A DNA stretch of 64,000 bases from Pseudofabraea citricarpa (taxonomy: Eukaryota > Ascomycota > Leotiomycetes > Helotiales > Dermateaceae), in contig JAPWGK010000003.1 of the NCBI GenBank assembly GCA_029641185.1, forward strand, positions 1,364,001 through 1,428,000, written 5' to 3'. The notes beneath the pieces are model-generated. The model was not told the DNA's origin. It made no database searches and saw only the letters and a list, made by a program, of their open reading frames with translations. Positions 1 to 10,971 of the stretch are shown in pieces. Position numbers and translations under genes: made by a program. Every line of letters begins with the position of its first letter. Position 1 is the stretch's first letter.

Positions 1-2233
1 TGCCATTGCTTCTGATATTACCGCCGTCAAGTCTGGAATCGACACCACCGAGTCCTTCAACTCCATCACCTCTGGTATCGAATCTATCAAGGCCGACATC
101 GCAGCTCAGAACACTACCTTGGGAGAAATCAAGAGTGCTGATGCCTCTGCTGATATCCTGACTGCCGTTAAGACTGCCAACGAGTCTCACGCTTCTCACA
201 CTGCTTCCTTGGCCGAGATCAAGACCCTCGCATCTACTCCCGCCCCTGCTCCTGCCACTGTTGATATCTCTTCCTTGGAGACTGAAGTCAAGTCCATCAG
301 CTCTGCTCTCAGCTCTCACTCCGGCCTTCTCAGCGAAATCAAGACAATTGCTAGCACTCCTGCACCAGCTTCTGAGCCTGCCAAGGAGATTGATCTCTCT
401 TCCCTAGAAGCTGAGGTTAAGGCTATCAATGCAACTGTTACCGAAATCAAGTCTACACCTGCACCTGTCTATGAACCAACCAAGGTCGATCTCTCGGCTT
501 TAGAAGCTGATATTAAGGCTATTAACGCAACTATCTCTGAAATCAAGGCTACACCCGCACCTGTGTATGAGCCAACTAAGGTTGATCTCTCTGCCCTGGA
601 AGCCGAAGTTAAGTCTATCAGCGCGACTGTCTCCGAAATTAAGGCTACACCTGCACCCATCTTCGAGCCAACTAAGGTTGATCTCTCCGCACTCGAGGCT
701 GAGGTAAAGGCCATTAGCGCAACTGTCTCTGAAATCAAGGCTACTCCCGCCCCAGTATTTGAGCCAACTAAGGTTGATCTCTCTGCATTAGAGGCAGAGG
801 TAAAGGCTATTAGTGCAACTGTATCTGAGATCAAGGCCACTCCAGCCCCAGTCTTTGAGCCAACTAAAGTTGATCTTTCTTCGTTGGAAACCGAAGTCAA
901 ATCTATCACTACTGCCATCGGCTCTCAATCTGATGTCCTGGCTGAGATCAAGACCATCACAAGCACCCCGGCTCCAGCAGCGGAGGCCGCCAAGGTTGAT
1001 CTCTCTGCTCTTGAGTCAGATGTCAAGGCTATCAACGCATCAATTGCTGAGATTAAGTCCACTCCCGCCCCAGTGTACGAGCCGACCAAGGTCGACTTGT
1101 CATCGATCGAGAGTGAACTTAAGGGTATTACTACAACCCTTGCTGAGATTAAGGCTGTTCCTACCCCGGCTGCTGTTGACCTCTCATCCTTGGAAGCTGA
1201 AGTGAAGGCTATTAACTCAACTGTAGCTGAGATCAAGGCAACTCCTGCTCCTGTATACGAACCAACAAAGGTCGATCTTTCTTCCTTGGAAGCTGAGGTC
1301 AAGGCTATCACTGCTAGCATTTCTGAAATCAAGTCAACACCGGCACCAGTTCACGAACCAGTCAAGGTTGACCTTGCTCCTTTGGAGACTGAAGTGAAGG
1401 CCATTACTGCGACGCTAGCTGAGATTAAGGCTGCGCCTGCTCCAACCTCCGTCGACTTGTCGCCACTTGAGACCGAAGTGAAGGCAATCAGTGCAACTGT
1501 CGCTGATATCAAGTCAGCAACCAGCACTCCTGTTGCAATCCCAGAACCAGTCAAGGTCGATCTCGCTCCGTTGGAGACTGAGGTCAAAGCCATTAGTGCA
1601 GCCTTGGCCGAAATTAAGGCTACACCTGTGAAGGAGGCAAAGGAAATTGACATCTCTCCCTTGGAGACCGAGGTCAAGGCCATCTCTGCAACTCTTGCTG
1701 AGATCAAGGCTACCCCGGCTCCAGCTCACCAAGCTACCGATATTTCCGGTCTTGAGTCATCACTAAAGACCATCTCTTCGACCCTTGACGAGATCAAGGC
1801 GACACCAGCCCCAGTTCACCAGGCCACCGATATCTCTGGACTCGAATCTTCTTTGAAGACTATCACATCGTCAATTGAGACTCAGAACGGAACTTTATCC
1901 GAGATCAAGACCGCAACTAGTGCCCCTGCACCAGTTCAGGCTCCAACTGATCTCACTTCCCTCGAAGCATCTTCTAAGGAAATCCTTACCGAGGTGCAGT
2001 CTATCAAGACCATTGTTGAGAAGCCAGCCGCTGTGGCCGAGGATACAACTTCAAAGGAGATTTTGACTGAAGTCAAGAGCATCGTCACCGAGGGTGTTTT
2101 CTTCTCCACAAAGGGAGTTGAACAGCTTAAGAACGGAATCAAGATCGAGACCAAGGCTATCGAGATTGGTGACAACGACAAGGGAGTTCCAGTCGAATCC
2201 AACGGAGTTAAGGAAGTTGAGGCTGCCGCTTAA
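1..2233 (+). CDS. Long 32-residue-repeat protein, 5' end outside window
   Basis: The reading frame is open from base 2 to the TAA at 2231-2233, so the true start lies upstream and only the C-terminal ~743 residues are seen. Nearly all of it is tandem units of about 32 residues: a hydrophobic/acidic helix (VDLSALEAEVKAISATVSEI-like) followed by a KATPAPVxEPTK-like linker. Some units are shorter or longer (an extra SSQSDVL or TQNGTL insert). The heptad-like spacing of L, V and I suggests alternating amphipathic helices and Pro/Ala hinges, possibly a filament or spacer. The last ~60 residues leave the repeat pattern and become charged. There is no signal peptide or membrane segment in the visible part. 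Codon use is C/T-ending, as in well expressed fungal genes. I do not recognise the family. A structural or tethering role is only a guess. The long open frames on the opposite strand are shadows of the repeats. Confidence 0.88.
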   Translation, partial: AIASDITAVKSGIDTTESFNSITSGIESIKADIAAQNTTLGEIKSADASADILTAVKTANESHASHTASLAEIKTLASTPAPAPATVDISSLETEVKSISSALSSHSGLLSEIKTIASTPAPASEPAKEIDLSSLEAEVKAINATVTEIKSTPAPVYEPTKVDLSALEADIKAINATISEIKATPAPVYEPTKVDLSALEAEVKSISATVSEIKATPAPIFEPTKVDLSALEAEVKAISATVSEIKATPAPVFEPTKVDLSALEAEVKAISATVSEIKATPAPVFEPTKVDLSSLETEVKSITTAIGSQSDVLAEIKTITSTPAPAAEAAKVDLSALESDVKAINASIAEIKSTPAPVYEPTKVDLSSIESELKGITTTLAEIKAVPTPAAVDLSSLEAEVKAINSTVAEIKATPAPVYEPTKVDLSSLEAEVKAITASISEIKSTPAPVHEPVKVDLAPLETEVKAITATLAEIKAAPAPTSVDLSPLETEVKAISATVADIKSATSTPVAIPEPVKVDLAPLETEVKAISAALAEIKATPVKEAKEIDISPLETEVKAISATLAEIKATPAPAHQATDISGLESSLKTISSTLDEIKATPAPVHQATDISGLESSLKTITSSIETQNGTLSEIKTATSAPAPVQAPTDLTSLEASSKEILTEVQSIKTIVEKPAAVAEDTTSKEILTEVKSIVTEGVFFSTKGVEQLKNGIKIETKAIEIGDNDKGVPVESNGVKEVEAAA
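119..2070 (+). repeat. Coding tandem repeat, unit about 96 bp
   Basis: Units recur at about 96-bp intervals, each with a GTTGATCTCTCT-like block, then GAAATCAAGGCTAC, then CCTGCACC. The copies around 480-880 are the most alike and look like recent duplications. Copies near both ends are more diverged and vary in length. The period is a multiple of 3, so gain or loss of a unit keeps the frame. Confidence 0.85.
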
Positions 2234-4294
2234 GCGTGCAATCATGTTTTTTGGGGATGAGGGCGGAAGTGGTAATAGTGTACAAGGACACGAAGAGGAT
2301 GTTAGATTGTTAGAGTTGCAGCGTTACGCTTTATACCCTCTTGAGTGTTGAAATGTGCTTTCATGTTTATTTAGCCTGTGAGATAGAGTTATGAAACGTC
2401 TCCATCACATCTGACTTTCAACTTGCACATGTGTCTCTTTTGAAGTGATTGAGTAACCCAATTCAGGCAAGTTAGTTCTGCTCAAGTAGTCAGCCGTGGG
2501 GAAATAGAAAGCGAGTTCCGGACCAAGCCCATTCCGTCCCCTGTTCAGCCTAGCCAGCTGCAAAGTATTCGATCCATATCGACACAATAATTAAAGCAGC
2601 TTCCTGTTAGGAAATCTAGCCTCCAAGAAAGGGGGAATTCCATGCATATTCACTCACAAACTCAGCAGGCCGCAGCCACACCTCGAACCTCCTTTTCTAT
2701 TACAACGCATGGGGACTCTCGTTTCCACAATGGCGATTGTATAACGAACTTCAAAAGCACCATCAATCAGCTAGAGTTAATCGCAGTCGGTCTAGATAAG
2801 CTGAAGAGTGAGTGGTTTCTTGAAAATCCTTGATTGGCTTACACTATCTATCTATGGCAAGATGCTTCAGGCTATCTACACCTTGGGACCGCGAGAAAAA
2901 CACTGCATGGACTAAACATTCCACCCAAAACCGAGGCTGACAGAGCAACTCGGGGTACAAGAATTTGGTTTACTGGGAATACTGAAGTTCTGCAAGGACA
3001 GAGGCCTCTTCGTTACCGATAATCAATAGGTTAGTAGGTCTGGCGACGAAGATATTGTCCTCGTAAGTAGCTAGTTATTCGATTCTAAAGAAGAAATGCA
3101 ACCAAGTCTTTGCTAGCTTGCGATACTCTCGCATTTCCATTCTTATTTTATATCTTTACAAACGTAGCACCCTATATATAAGCCTCAGGTATTACTAGTT
3201 CTAAGTATTTCATAGTAGAAATTCATAGATTCACTACTCCCTCGTGCAATAGTAGTGAATCCCCCTCAGGTAAAGGGGCTAAGCGAATAACTTGATATAA
3301 CGTGTCAGGCGTATAAGCGCATTCTCTCGAGCAAACATATATATTTAACTAACCCAAGTATCTTCAACAACCAAATCCACAAGCGCATCTGATGCAGTGG
3401 TAAGAATTGGATCTTCTTACGACATCCCACGACAACCTTTCAGGCTTGGCTACCGTTCTCTCGGGAACTTATATAATGTGCTTAGGCATAGCTGTCTTGT
3501 AACCAAGCCCTCGAGATCAATTCTTCTTCTTCTTCTTCTTCTTTCCCTTTTTCTTTTTGGTGGTACGGATCTATTTTACACTCCTTTTGAGAGGCAGATG
3601 CGGAAGGGGATTTGCCAGGGTGGGGTTAGAGGGTAACGAGGTCGGTGGAGGGTTTCTATCTTTTTGTCCCTTTTACATTTATACCTCTGTTAAAGTATCT
3701 TAGAATCCGAACTCTGCTTTAATCGTAGAAGATAAGAGACTCAAACAGATTACTTCAGAGTGAAAGAGCTCTAGAGATACATTCACACGTAATAAAATAA
3801 CACGACGAAAAAGAGTCTTCTAAGAAAGCCTATCAAGCACGAACACTCTCTTTGCAGAATGATTACCACACTGTACATAAAATCGGACGCTTGAATGCAA
3901 ACATTAAACAAAGGCTCGGCAGAAGTTTCTATCAAGCAACCAGCAGTAGCGACAAAGTATCTTGTACCTGCCATGCTTAAGAAGTCTAGCTTGAAAAACT
4001 CGTAAAGTTACAGAACCGCAAATCAACATTGGTAGTGAAGAGCAAAAAGTGAGTTATTTGTTGCTTGATGTCTTATAGCTTGAACCACCCTCAAAAGTGA
4101 TTTTTGACAAGGTAGTTGCTTAGGTGGTTCTGTCGACAAGATAGGAAAGAAGACTTTTGCAAATCTCTTCTAACACTCCTACCCCAACAAATTACAATCG
4201 TAGCCTGTCCAACACAAACCAGGTCTCTATCGAATTTTGCGTCGATAGAACAGACACTTGACAGTATATCGTCACTGATAGTAACACCAGCCAG
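2234..4294. other. Intergenic, no gene supported
   Basis: Only short open frames of under about 105 codons lie here, none with a recognisable domain, splice continuity or codon bias. A CTT-repeat tract lies at 3520-3545 and a hairpin at 3228-3261. The right end is presumably the promoter and leader of the gene starting at 4295. Confidence 0.6.
3228..3261. repeat. Perfect 11-bp hairpin
   Basis: GATTCACTACT at 3228-3238 is matched exactly by its reverse complement AGTAGTGAATC at 3251-3261, with a 12-nt loop. It lies in AT-rich intergenic DNA. It could be a remnant of a small inverted-repeat element. No target duplication was recognised. Confidence 0.5.
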
Positions 4295-6156
4295 ATGGAT
4301 TTCAGCGACATTGGACCAGGTCCTCGAACGGGACACCGCAAATGGCTCTGTTGTTTGGGAATCCCACTTCGGAATAGGTCAGGACGCAAGACAAGTGGCA
4401 GACCTCGTTCCAAGTACCGATTCTTCTATCTGATAGCTTTGGTTATCGGTGTCTGGTTATGGTGGTCTGGTTGGGGATGGCAAAGACGAGGAGGTGCGGC
4501 AGTAGGGGGGCACGCCCATCAGGAATTGGATCTTGCTGGACTGAAATTCATACCGGCGAGCCACCCGTTCTTACATGTAAGTAGTCCTGGCCCGTTGAAG
4601 GCGATGATATTGAAATGGGTAGTTTGTTGGTCGCTGGACCTCTAGCCTGGATAACTCGCGCCGAGATGGCTTATTTCCTGGTAAGTATCCCTCTTGTAAG
4701 AATATTGCCAAACCAACTAACTGTTTTCTAGGTGTTTACTTCGATATTGCGTTGAACCACAGCACCACGCTTGCACTTTCTTTGCACAATGTCGCGAATA
4801 CGACTGTTGACTCGGCAGAGAAAGAAACACGTCCCTTGCCTGCATTTCTTCAGACAACCAAGGGAAATCTAGGTGCATCACCCATTTCGCTGCTAGCCAG
4901 AGTAGATGAGGAGGATTACCTTGTCATCCCAGAAGCTTCTTTTTTGGTGGAAATACGAAGAGACCTCGACCCACATTCGACTCATGAAATTCGCATCATC
5001 GCACCTATGGTAGGAGTAGATGCAATTGAGATTCTACAGCTGGAGGGTATCTGGATTGATGAGAAAGCCAGCCTTATTCCGGTCGATGGAATAGGCAGCA
5101 GAAACTCATCTGGTAATCTAAAAGTCCCCGGACAACGAAAAGTGCTCGAGGTGATAACGGATATGCCTGGTACGACCAGGAGCAGTAAACAGAAGTTGGG
5201 TATTGAACACGATATTTTGAGCAGCGCCAGAAGCTGGGAGTTTATGCTGGGCGATATGTTCAATGCTGATCGTGTAACAATCGGAATAGATGGGATGTGC
5301 CTGATTCATGGTTGCATTGGCGGAAGAGGAACCCCGAAAGGGCTAGGAGATGTTTTCTTTCAAAGGTCTTGAATTTCTTATTTCCGCAACGAGTCTGATA
5401 GCTAACATAGAGGATAGCGGCCCTCCTCAGACGGAGCAATTTTTTCAGCTCTGGACTTTCGAGAGCTACATCCCAGATGTCATGGTATGTTGATCGCCTG
5501 CTATTGTATTCAGGCGGCTAACTCGCCGAACAGGTTTTGAATATTGGAAACTCGGATTGGGAGTCCTTTGCAGTGCACGCCGATGAATATGAGACAATGA
5601 AAGTTGAGGAGTTGCTTAAATTGTTCGAAGACACCTATGTGCTTTTGGTCAAAGCCATCAGACTTGCATATGAGAACAGCACTACTGAGTACGATGCCCA
5701 TCACTTTCCAATGAAAGTTAGACACATGGCTGATATGGGTTTGACAGGCTGCAGATCTTTGTCATGCGGCCACTTCTTGGACAACTTGAAGGGACTACCA
5801 GATCAGTGGTGAAGCGGCTGCGACACGACGGGGATTCTTTGACATATTGGCTTGATACCTCAGAATGGCTGGTCACAGATATCGATACCGATAAGAGGCC
5901 CGAGGAGCAGGACATATATATCGACGAGGAGAGCCGGTCCAAACAATGGCGGTTGACTGAACGGGGCAACCAAAAAGTGGCCATGTTTTTGCACTGGCAT
6001 GTTTGCAGGTACCTGGCCCGAGATGCAGTGAAAGAGCACTGTGCCCTCCCGCCGCCTACCCATTATGACGATGAAGCGTTGGATCCCGACGCCAGGTATT
6101 TTGACGAGCTGGTCGAGGACAGGAAGACGGGCAGGCTGTCGAGGCTTTCTGGTTGA
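4295..6156 (+). CDS. SGNH/GDSL-hydrolase-like type II membrane protein, six exons
   Basis: Joined exons 4295-4576, 4623-4680, 4732-5365, 5418-5484, 5534-5688 and 5748-6156 give 534 residues. Residues 1-40 are basic and cytosolic. About 41-62 (FFYLIALVIGVWLWW) form a membrane anchor, and the rest would face the lumen or outside. The order of blocks matches a fungal family annotated as SGNH-hydrolase or acetylxylan-esterase-like: FIPASHPFLH-FVGRW, GLFPGVYFDIAL, VDEEDYLVIPEASF, LEVITDMPG, WEFMLGDMF, VLNIGNSDW, IFVMRPLLGQLE, WRLTERGNQKVAMFLHWHVCRYLA. The frame is kept at every join (phases 0, 1, 2, 0, 2). The usual GDS serine block is not evident, since the LEVITDMPG region carries no serine at that place, so activity is uncertain. 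Fifth-intron boundaries are ambiguous: a 38-bp intron at 5717-5754 also keeps the frame. The start is the first ATG before the anchor. An upstream exon cannot be excluded. Confidence 0.8.
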
Positions 6157-6870
6157 GGACTTGGCTTATGTTTCAGGGATTGCAGATTGGCTGAACGATG
6201 TCCGGGGGTGGTAGGGATGTTCATTTCCGCTGGTTGGGGACATGCCATCGATCGATCCGTGAGCACGGGAGTTGGAATTGGGGGGGGGGGAGTTTGGAGG
6301 GGATGGGAAAGTTGGGCTGCCATGATGGCGTTTCTCATGCGCCTGCAGATCTGGAGCCAGCTATAGGTAGGAAGACAGAAGTCAAATAACCTCGGATTCT
6401 TGCACACCGTGTCTTTCTGCTGGCATCATCCCTCATCTCTCTTTTGGTGGAATGTTCCTTGAGAGATGGCGGACTCCCACTCCCACTCCCACTTCTCTCA
6501 TTATCAGGTCATGCCCCTACAGCCCCCGTCTTATCATCAGATGATGATGCCGCCGTTAGCGAAAGCTGCATCGAGACAAACTACATCATCGCCGCCCCCC
6601 AGCAAGGAAAATACATCGCGAAAATTTGCTCCTGTAGAACGCGCACCGCCGACATTTTTACACAATGGATTAATTCGGCCACACGAAGAGAGCTTGTGAT
6701 CTCTTCTTGTGCAATTGCCCTTTGACCGTCATCTGTACGCTGTATCCCGTCCTGTGGCAGCTTCCTCAGCCACCCCATCATCCAGCTCGTACTCCGTCCT
6801 ACCAAAACCCTCCCCAAAGCCAGTCCTCAGTTGCGTCGAAGCATCCTGCATACTTATTGTTCATAGCAAT
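6157..6870. other. Intergenic / promoter and leader of the MFS gene
   Basis: A G-run lies at 6279-6290. The MFS reading frame is open back to 6709 but has no ATG before 6871, so 6709-6870 is more likely leader than coding. Nothing else was recognised. Confidence 0.5.
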
Positions 6871-8668
6871 ATGTCGTCGAGGCTCAAGCTGCCTGGGGGC
6901 ATGGACCGTAGAAAGTCCTCGACCCTTCACTACCAGACCTTTCCAACACCACCACCCAAATCGAGAGGAAGACCACCATTATCACCAACCAGTTCCGCCG
7001 GCCGCGATGGCTCCTCAAATCAGCCAAATGGGAACGACCCATGCCACGATTCCGAACACCAATCGTCTCCCCTGCCAAAGAAACAGCTCGCAATGCTGGC
7101 CGTCATTGCCCTAGCCGAACAGACAGCCTTCAACTCGATATCGCCTTACCTCCCCGAAATGACCTCGACATTTCCCGAAGTCGATGTGGCCGAGATTGGA
7201 TTATACGTGGGCATCATTGCGTCTTCCTTTGCGCTGGCACAATTTGCGACCAATTTCTTCTGGGGGTGGTTGTCAGATCACATCGGTCGCAAGCCAGTTG
7301 TGATGATTGGGACTCTCTTGACGGCTGCTTGTTTTCTGGCATTTGGATTCTGTAGGACAATGTGGCAGGCTGTCATAGTGCAAGCGCTGATGGGTGCGGT
7401 CAATGGCAATCAAGGTGTGATTTCTACGTGTCTTGGCGAGATTACAGATCGGAGTAATCAGAGTAGAGCTTTTGTCTATCTGCCTGTGATCTATGGCCTA
7501 GGAGGAATTACTGGACCTGCTCTTGGTGGCCTTCTGGTGCTGGAAGAAAATCCGTTCAAGAAGGGCCACAAGAATCCATATCCTTATCTACTGCCAAATC
7601 TCGTTGCCTCGGCAGTCTTGATCGTAGACTTGGTGCTTACGGGATTTTTCCTCGAAGAATCATTAGAAGAAGCCAAGGATCTTCCACCTCTGAAGCAGAG
7701 AGTGGGAAACCTCTTCAGCTGGCTTTGGCAATTCACAGGTGGTGCGCGTTCACCGACTTATCTTCGTCACCCTCGCCATTCTCGGCATCAGTCAGATGGA
7801 GTAGAAGATTATCCCAGCGAAACCTCGTCCCTTACCGATGCCGATGCCGATAGCGACCATCGATCATTATTATCCATGCCTGACTTATTTCCGCACAATA
7901 ATAGTCATCTCAGATCCAAAGAGATCCTTAACCGGGACACAATCATTCTTTTGTCAACGTACCTCATTTTCCAGCTTTCCAACATCTCATTCAATTCTCT
8001 GTACCCGATATTTGCATCTGCTCCAGTACCAACAGGTCGGAATCTCTCTCCAAGTGAAATTGGGCTGTCACTCTCTTTTGCCGGAATTGTGACCATCGTT
8101 TTCCAAGTGGGTATTTTCGGCAAGCTCAAGGAGAAGATGGGCAATAAAGCCACCTACCGCACAGGTCTTTTTGGGTTCTTCCTTGCAATGATGATGATGC
8201 CATGGGTCGGCTACAAGACATCCTCTCCGCCATTTGGGATAGGTAACGGAAAGATATGGTTGTGGATAGAGATGGGATTCGTGCTGCTGGTCAAGACTGT
8301 CGCTGCGGTAGGCGGTCTGACCAGCGCTCTACTTCTTGTAAGCCAGTGATTGTCATTACTTGGAAATAAACAACTAACAAACACAGATTACGAATTCTGC
8401 ACCTTCGCCATCTGTCCTCGGTACTCTCAATGGCCTCGCACAAACCTTGTCAGCCGCAGGCCGAGCAGTTGGCCCCTTCTTCTCCGGTGGCCTATTCAGT
8501 ATCTCAGTGCGAGTAAGTCCCAAGGGAGAGGCCCTCGCATGGGGAGTCTTTGGTGGCATTGCCTTCCTTGGTTTCCTCGCAAGTTGGGGAATTCGAGGTG
8601 AGAATCTAGAGAGCGAAGGCTGGAGTAGTGAGAGTGAAGAGGAAGAAGACGAAGAAGAAGAAGTATAA
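6871..8668 (+). CDS. MFS transporter, DHA1-like, acidic tail
   Basis: Exons 6871-8337 and 8387-8668 join in phase 0 across a 49-bp intron (GTAAGC donor, CTAAC branch, ACACAG acceptor) to give 582 residues. Residues 1-70 are a Ser/Pro-rich cytosolic head. The first membrane segment begins near 72. The loop 2-3 MFS motif A, GWLSDHIGRKP, is at about 132-142. A long Ser/Asp-rich central loop splits the protein into two six-helix halves. Then come SNISFNSLYPIF and the last helices on exon 2 (GLAQTLSAAGRAVGPFFSGG, FGGIAFLGFLASWGI). The tail is very acidic (SSESEEEEDEEEEV). The architecture resembles the yeast YCR023C-type major facilitators found across fungi. The substrate is unknown. The intron falls in the penultimate helix region and is needed to reach the acidic tail. 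Confidence 0.88.
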
Positions 8669-10214
8669 GCATGGGCATGACCGAGCGAGCGAGTGTTTTG
8701 GCGTTCATTCTGATAATTTTGGGCAGGGAAGGCAAGGTACGATTTTACCTGTTTATATTCTCTGTCTGGTTGTTTGTCTACGGACTGCATAGACCGGCCG
8801 TATCGTTTTTGCTGCATATATCGTTTTTGGTGCGTAGACCGAATCGAAGATGCGCGATAGAGAAGAGAAGAGAACAGAAGAGAGAGAGAAACATGGCCTT
8901 GTTTTTGTATGTTGTACTCTTGCTATTTTCGCACTGTTTGTTAATTACTCTCAGTATCTTAGATGTATGGCCATTGCCGTCATCAGTAGTATAAGCGTCG
9001 TCGTCATCATCTCAACTAGTAGAGAGAAAGAAGAGAAAGAATGAACTTGCACGTACATAGCTCTCAGCTTTGAATCTTCCACCTTCACGAGCATCCATCC
9101 GTCTATCCATCCATCCATCCATCCATCCATCCATCCATCCATCCATCCATCCATCCATCCATCCATCCATCCATCCATCCATCCATCCATCCATCCATCC
9201 ATCCATCCATCCACTTTACCTCCCAAATCCACAGATCCGCAAAATCCTCCAATCACTCTGCATCTTCCCTCAACCCAATCCATTCAGCCCCCTTCTCTCC
9301 CGACGGAAAAGTAAACAAAAGAAGAACAAGAGATGAAAGAGAGGAAACGAGGAAACGAGAACTGTGCCGCAGGTGAAATCTCGGTCCTTTTTAATTTAAA
9401 AGTATGACCACCTGCCTGCCTTATGACTCGGGCGGGGAGGTACGGTAGGGCTGAAAAAGAAAAAAAGGGAGCTGAACCGAGTGAGCCCTTTTCGTTTATG
9501 TACAGTGTGGGGGCCGCGCTCTATCACATCACATCACAACACGGCTCTTGATTGCCATTGGCCAGCTGGGGAATTGTGTTATTCTCAAGGATGGGCTTAG
9601 TTGAGTGATGAATCAGTAGAGTTTTATTATTGTTCGCAGTGCCAATGTTGAGGCAGTGATGATGACAATGAAAATGACAATGACGACGAAAAAAGATTGG
9701 ATTTGTAGGAGCCTGGGATGTGTTGCCCCTGCGAGTCAGAATAGAGAGATAGAGAGGAAACTTTTGATTTGATCTTCGTTTTGGAATTAGGAACTTGGAA
9801 CTTGCATTTTGTGCCCTTGAAAGTGTAAAGTGATGAGATATGCTATTTCCCCGTGAGGGGTCTATGCGTGTATCATGCTATGCTTATGCCGAAAAAGAGC
9901 AAAAGAGTGTAGTGTGTACTCCATAACAGAGAACCCGCCTGCTCCCAAGGAAGGAAAAGAGAAGAAGAAAAAAATGCCATCTATCCTTCGCTGTGCTATG
10001 CCATGTCATTCCTGCAAAATCCTTGCCATCCCAAACCCTATTTCAAATTCCCTAACCCGCTATGCTTCTAAAGAAATCCATCAACCCAATGAGATAAGAC
10101 GAAGAAAAGGAAAGAAAAGAAAATAAGAAAAACAGGATAGAAAAGAAAAAAGTCGCAAGGTCATCGTAGCCAGCACAAAATGATCTCTCTCGTACACGAG
10201 CTCGTCGGGCTCAT
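8669..10214. other. Intergenic with large tetranucleotide microsatellite
   Basis: This gap lies between the convergent MFS gene and the minus-strand orphan gene. It holds the ATCC array at 9105-9213 and several A/G-rich tracts (9300-9350, 9455-9475, 9950-9975, 10095-10150). No coding sequence is supported. Confidence 0.6.
9105..9213. repeat. (ATCC)n microsatellite, about 27 copies
   Basis: The stretch is an uninterrupted run of the tetramer ATCC, preceded by imperfect copies at about 9091-9104. Open frames on both strands here (poly-MDGW or poly-IHPS) are repeat artefacts. A run this long and pure is expected to vary in length between strains. Confidence 0.97.
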
Positions 10215-10971
10215 CTAATAACCAGTATTCGTAGGCGGGGAATCCCAGTGCTTGAGCATTTGCTCGATTGCTTCGTTCCACTCCCAGGCAAAACAAGCAG
10301 AGAGCTGATCAGCTTCTTGGCTTTCCGGTAATCGACCTCCCCACATCTCAGGTTTACTGGCCTCGGAAGCAGCATATGTATCCACCAAACCACTGGACAC
10401 CATTGTTAGTTTGCCGGTGAGAGAGAAGGGTCTGGAATGTAAGACTTACTCGTCACGAATCTTTGTTAGGCATAACCAGGCATAATTCCAGCTGCGATTG
10501 CTATCCGGATCATTGCTCACACGCCATTTAGCGTCATCCAGTAGATCTCCACAGAATGGATAATTCCGAGTGAGTCCACGGAGCTCGTTCAGAAGCTGAT
10601 GAGAAGTTACATAATGTGTCCATGCTTTGGTCATAGGCTCTTGGAAGAGAAGTTGATCTTCTGGAGAAGCAGACGCTGCTACTCGCTCGATACGGCAAAG
10701 TTCTGTCAAGGTATTGATACGATGAGTATCCAAAGACGTGATCAGTTGCCCGGTGGATTGCTTTAGAATTTGTCAGCATTTGAACACCCTGGTTACATAA
10801 ATCTACAACCCGTCCCAATTTCTCCTCCCAAATTGACGCCTCATGGGGAGAAAGGGGAAGGATTACGAAAATAAACCCATTACTCACTTGGGTTGAAGAA
10901 CGAGACCCTCCAGATCTATGAGATGTGCTATGCCTGGAGCTAGAAGAGTGGTGGGATCGGCGGGACGACAT
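10215..10971 (-). CDS. Small hypothetical protein with Ser/His/Arg-rich head
   Basis: Exons 10971-10888, 10760-10450 and 10392-10215 join in frame (phases 0 and 2) to give 190 residues. The donors are GTGAGT and GTAAGT. The first acceptor is an unusual AAG (ATTCTAAAG), the second GTCCAG. Residues 1-28 (MSSRRSHHSSSSRHSTSHRS then GGSRSSTQ) are a low-complexity basic tail. The rest is a soluble helical domain with many Trp and acidic residues (LDTHRINTLTELCRIERVAA, WTHYVTSHQLLNELRGL, DSNRSWNYAWLCLTKIRD, FAWEWNEAIEQMLKHW). It has no signal peptide, membrane segment or known motif. The even spread of Trp and Leu and the clean splicing argue for a real gene. I do not recognise a family. Confidence 0.7.

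Noticed and set aside
469..1707. Three long antisense open frames opposite the repeat protein, themselves repetitive (ERSTLVGSxTGAGVALISETV-like)
   Set aside because: They mirror the 96-bp coding repeat. The plus frame has the codon bias and no stops from the window edge to 2233, so these are shadows.
8951..9336. Poly-MDGW and poly-IHPS open frames
   Set aside because: These are translations of the ATCC microsatellite, without any unique coding part.
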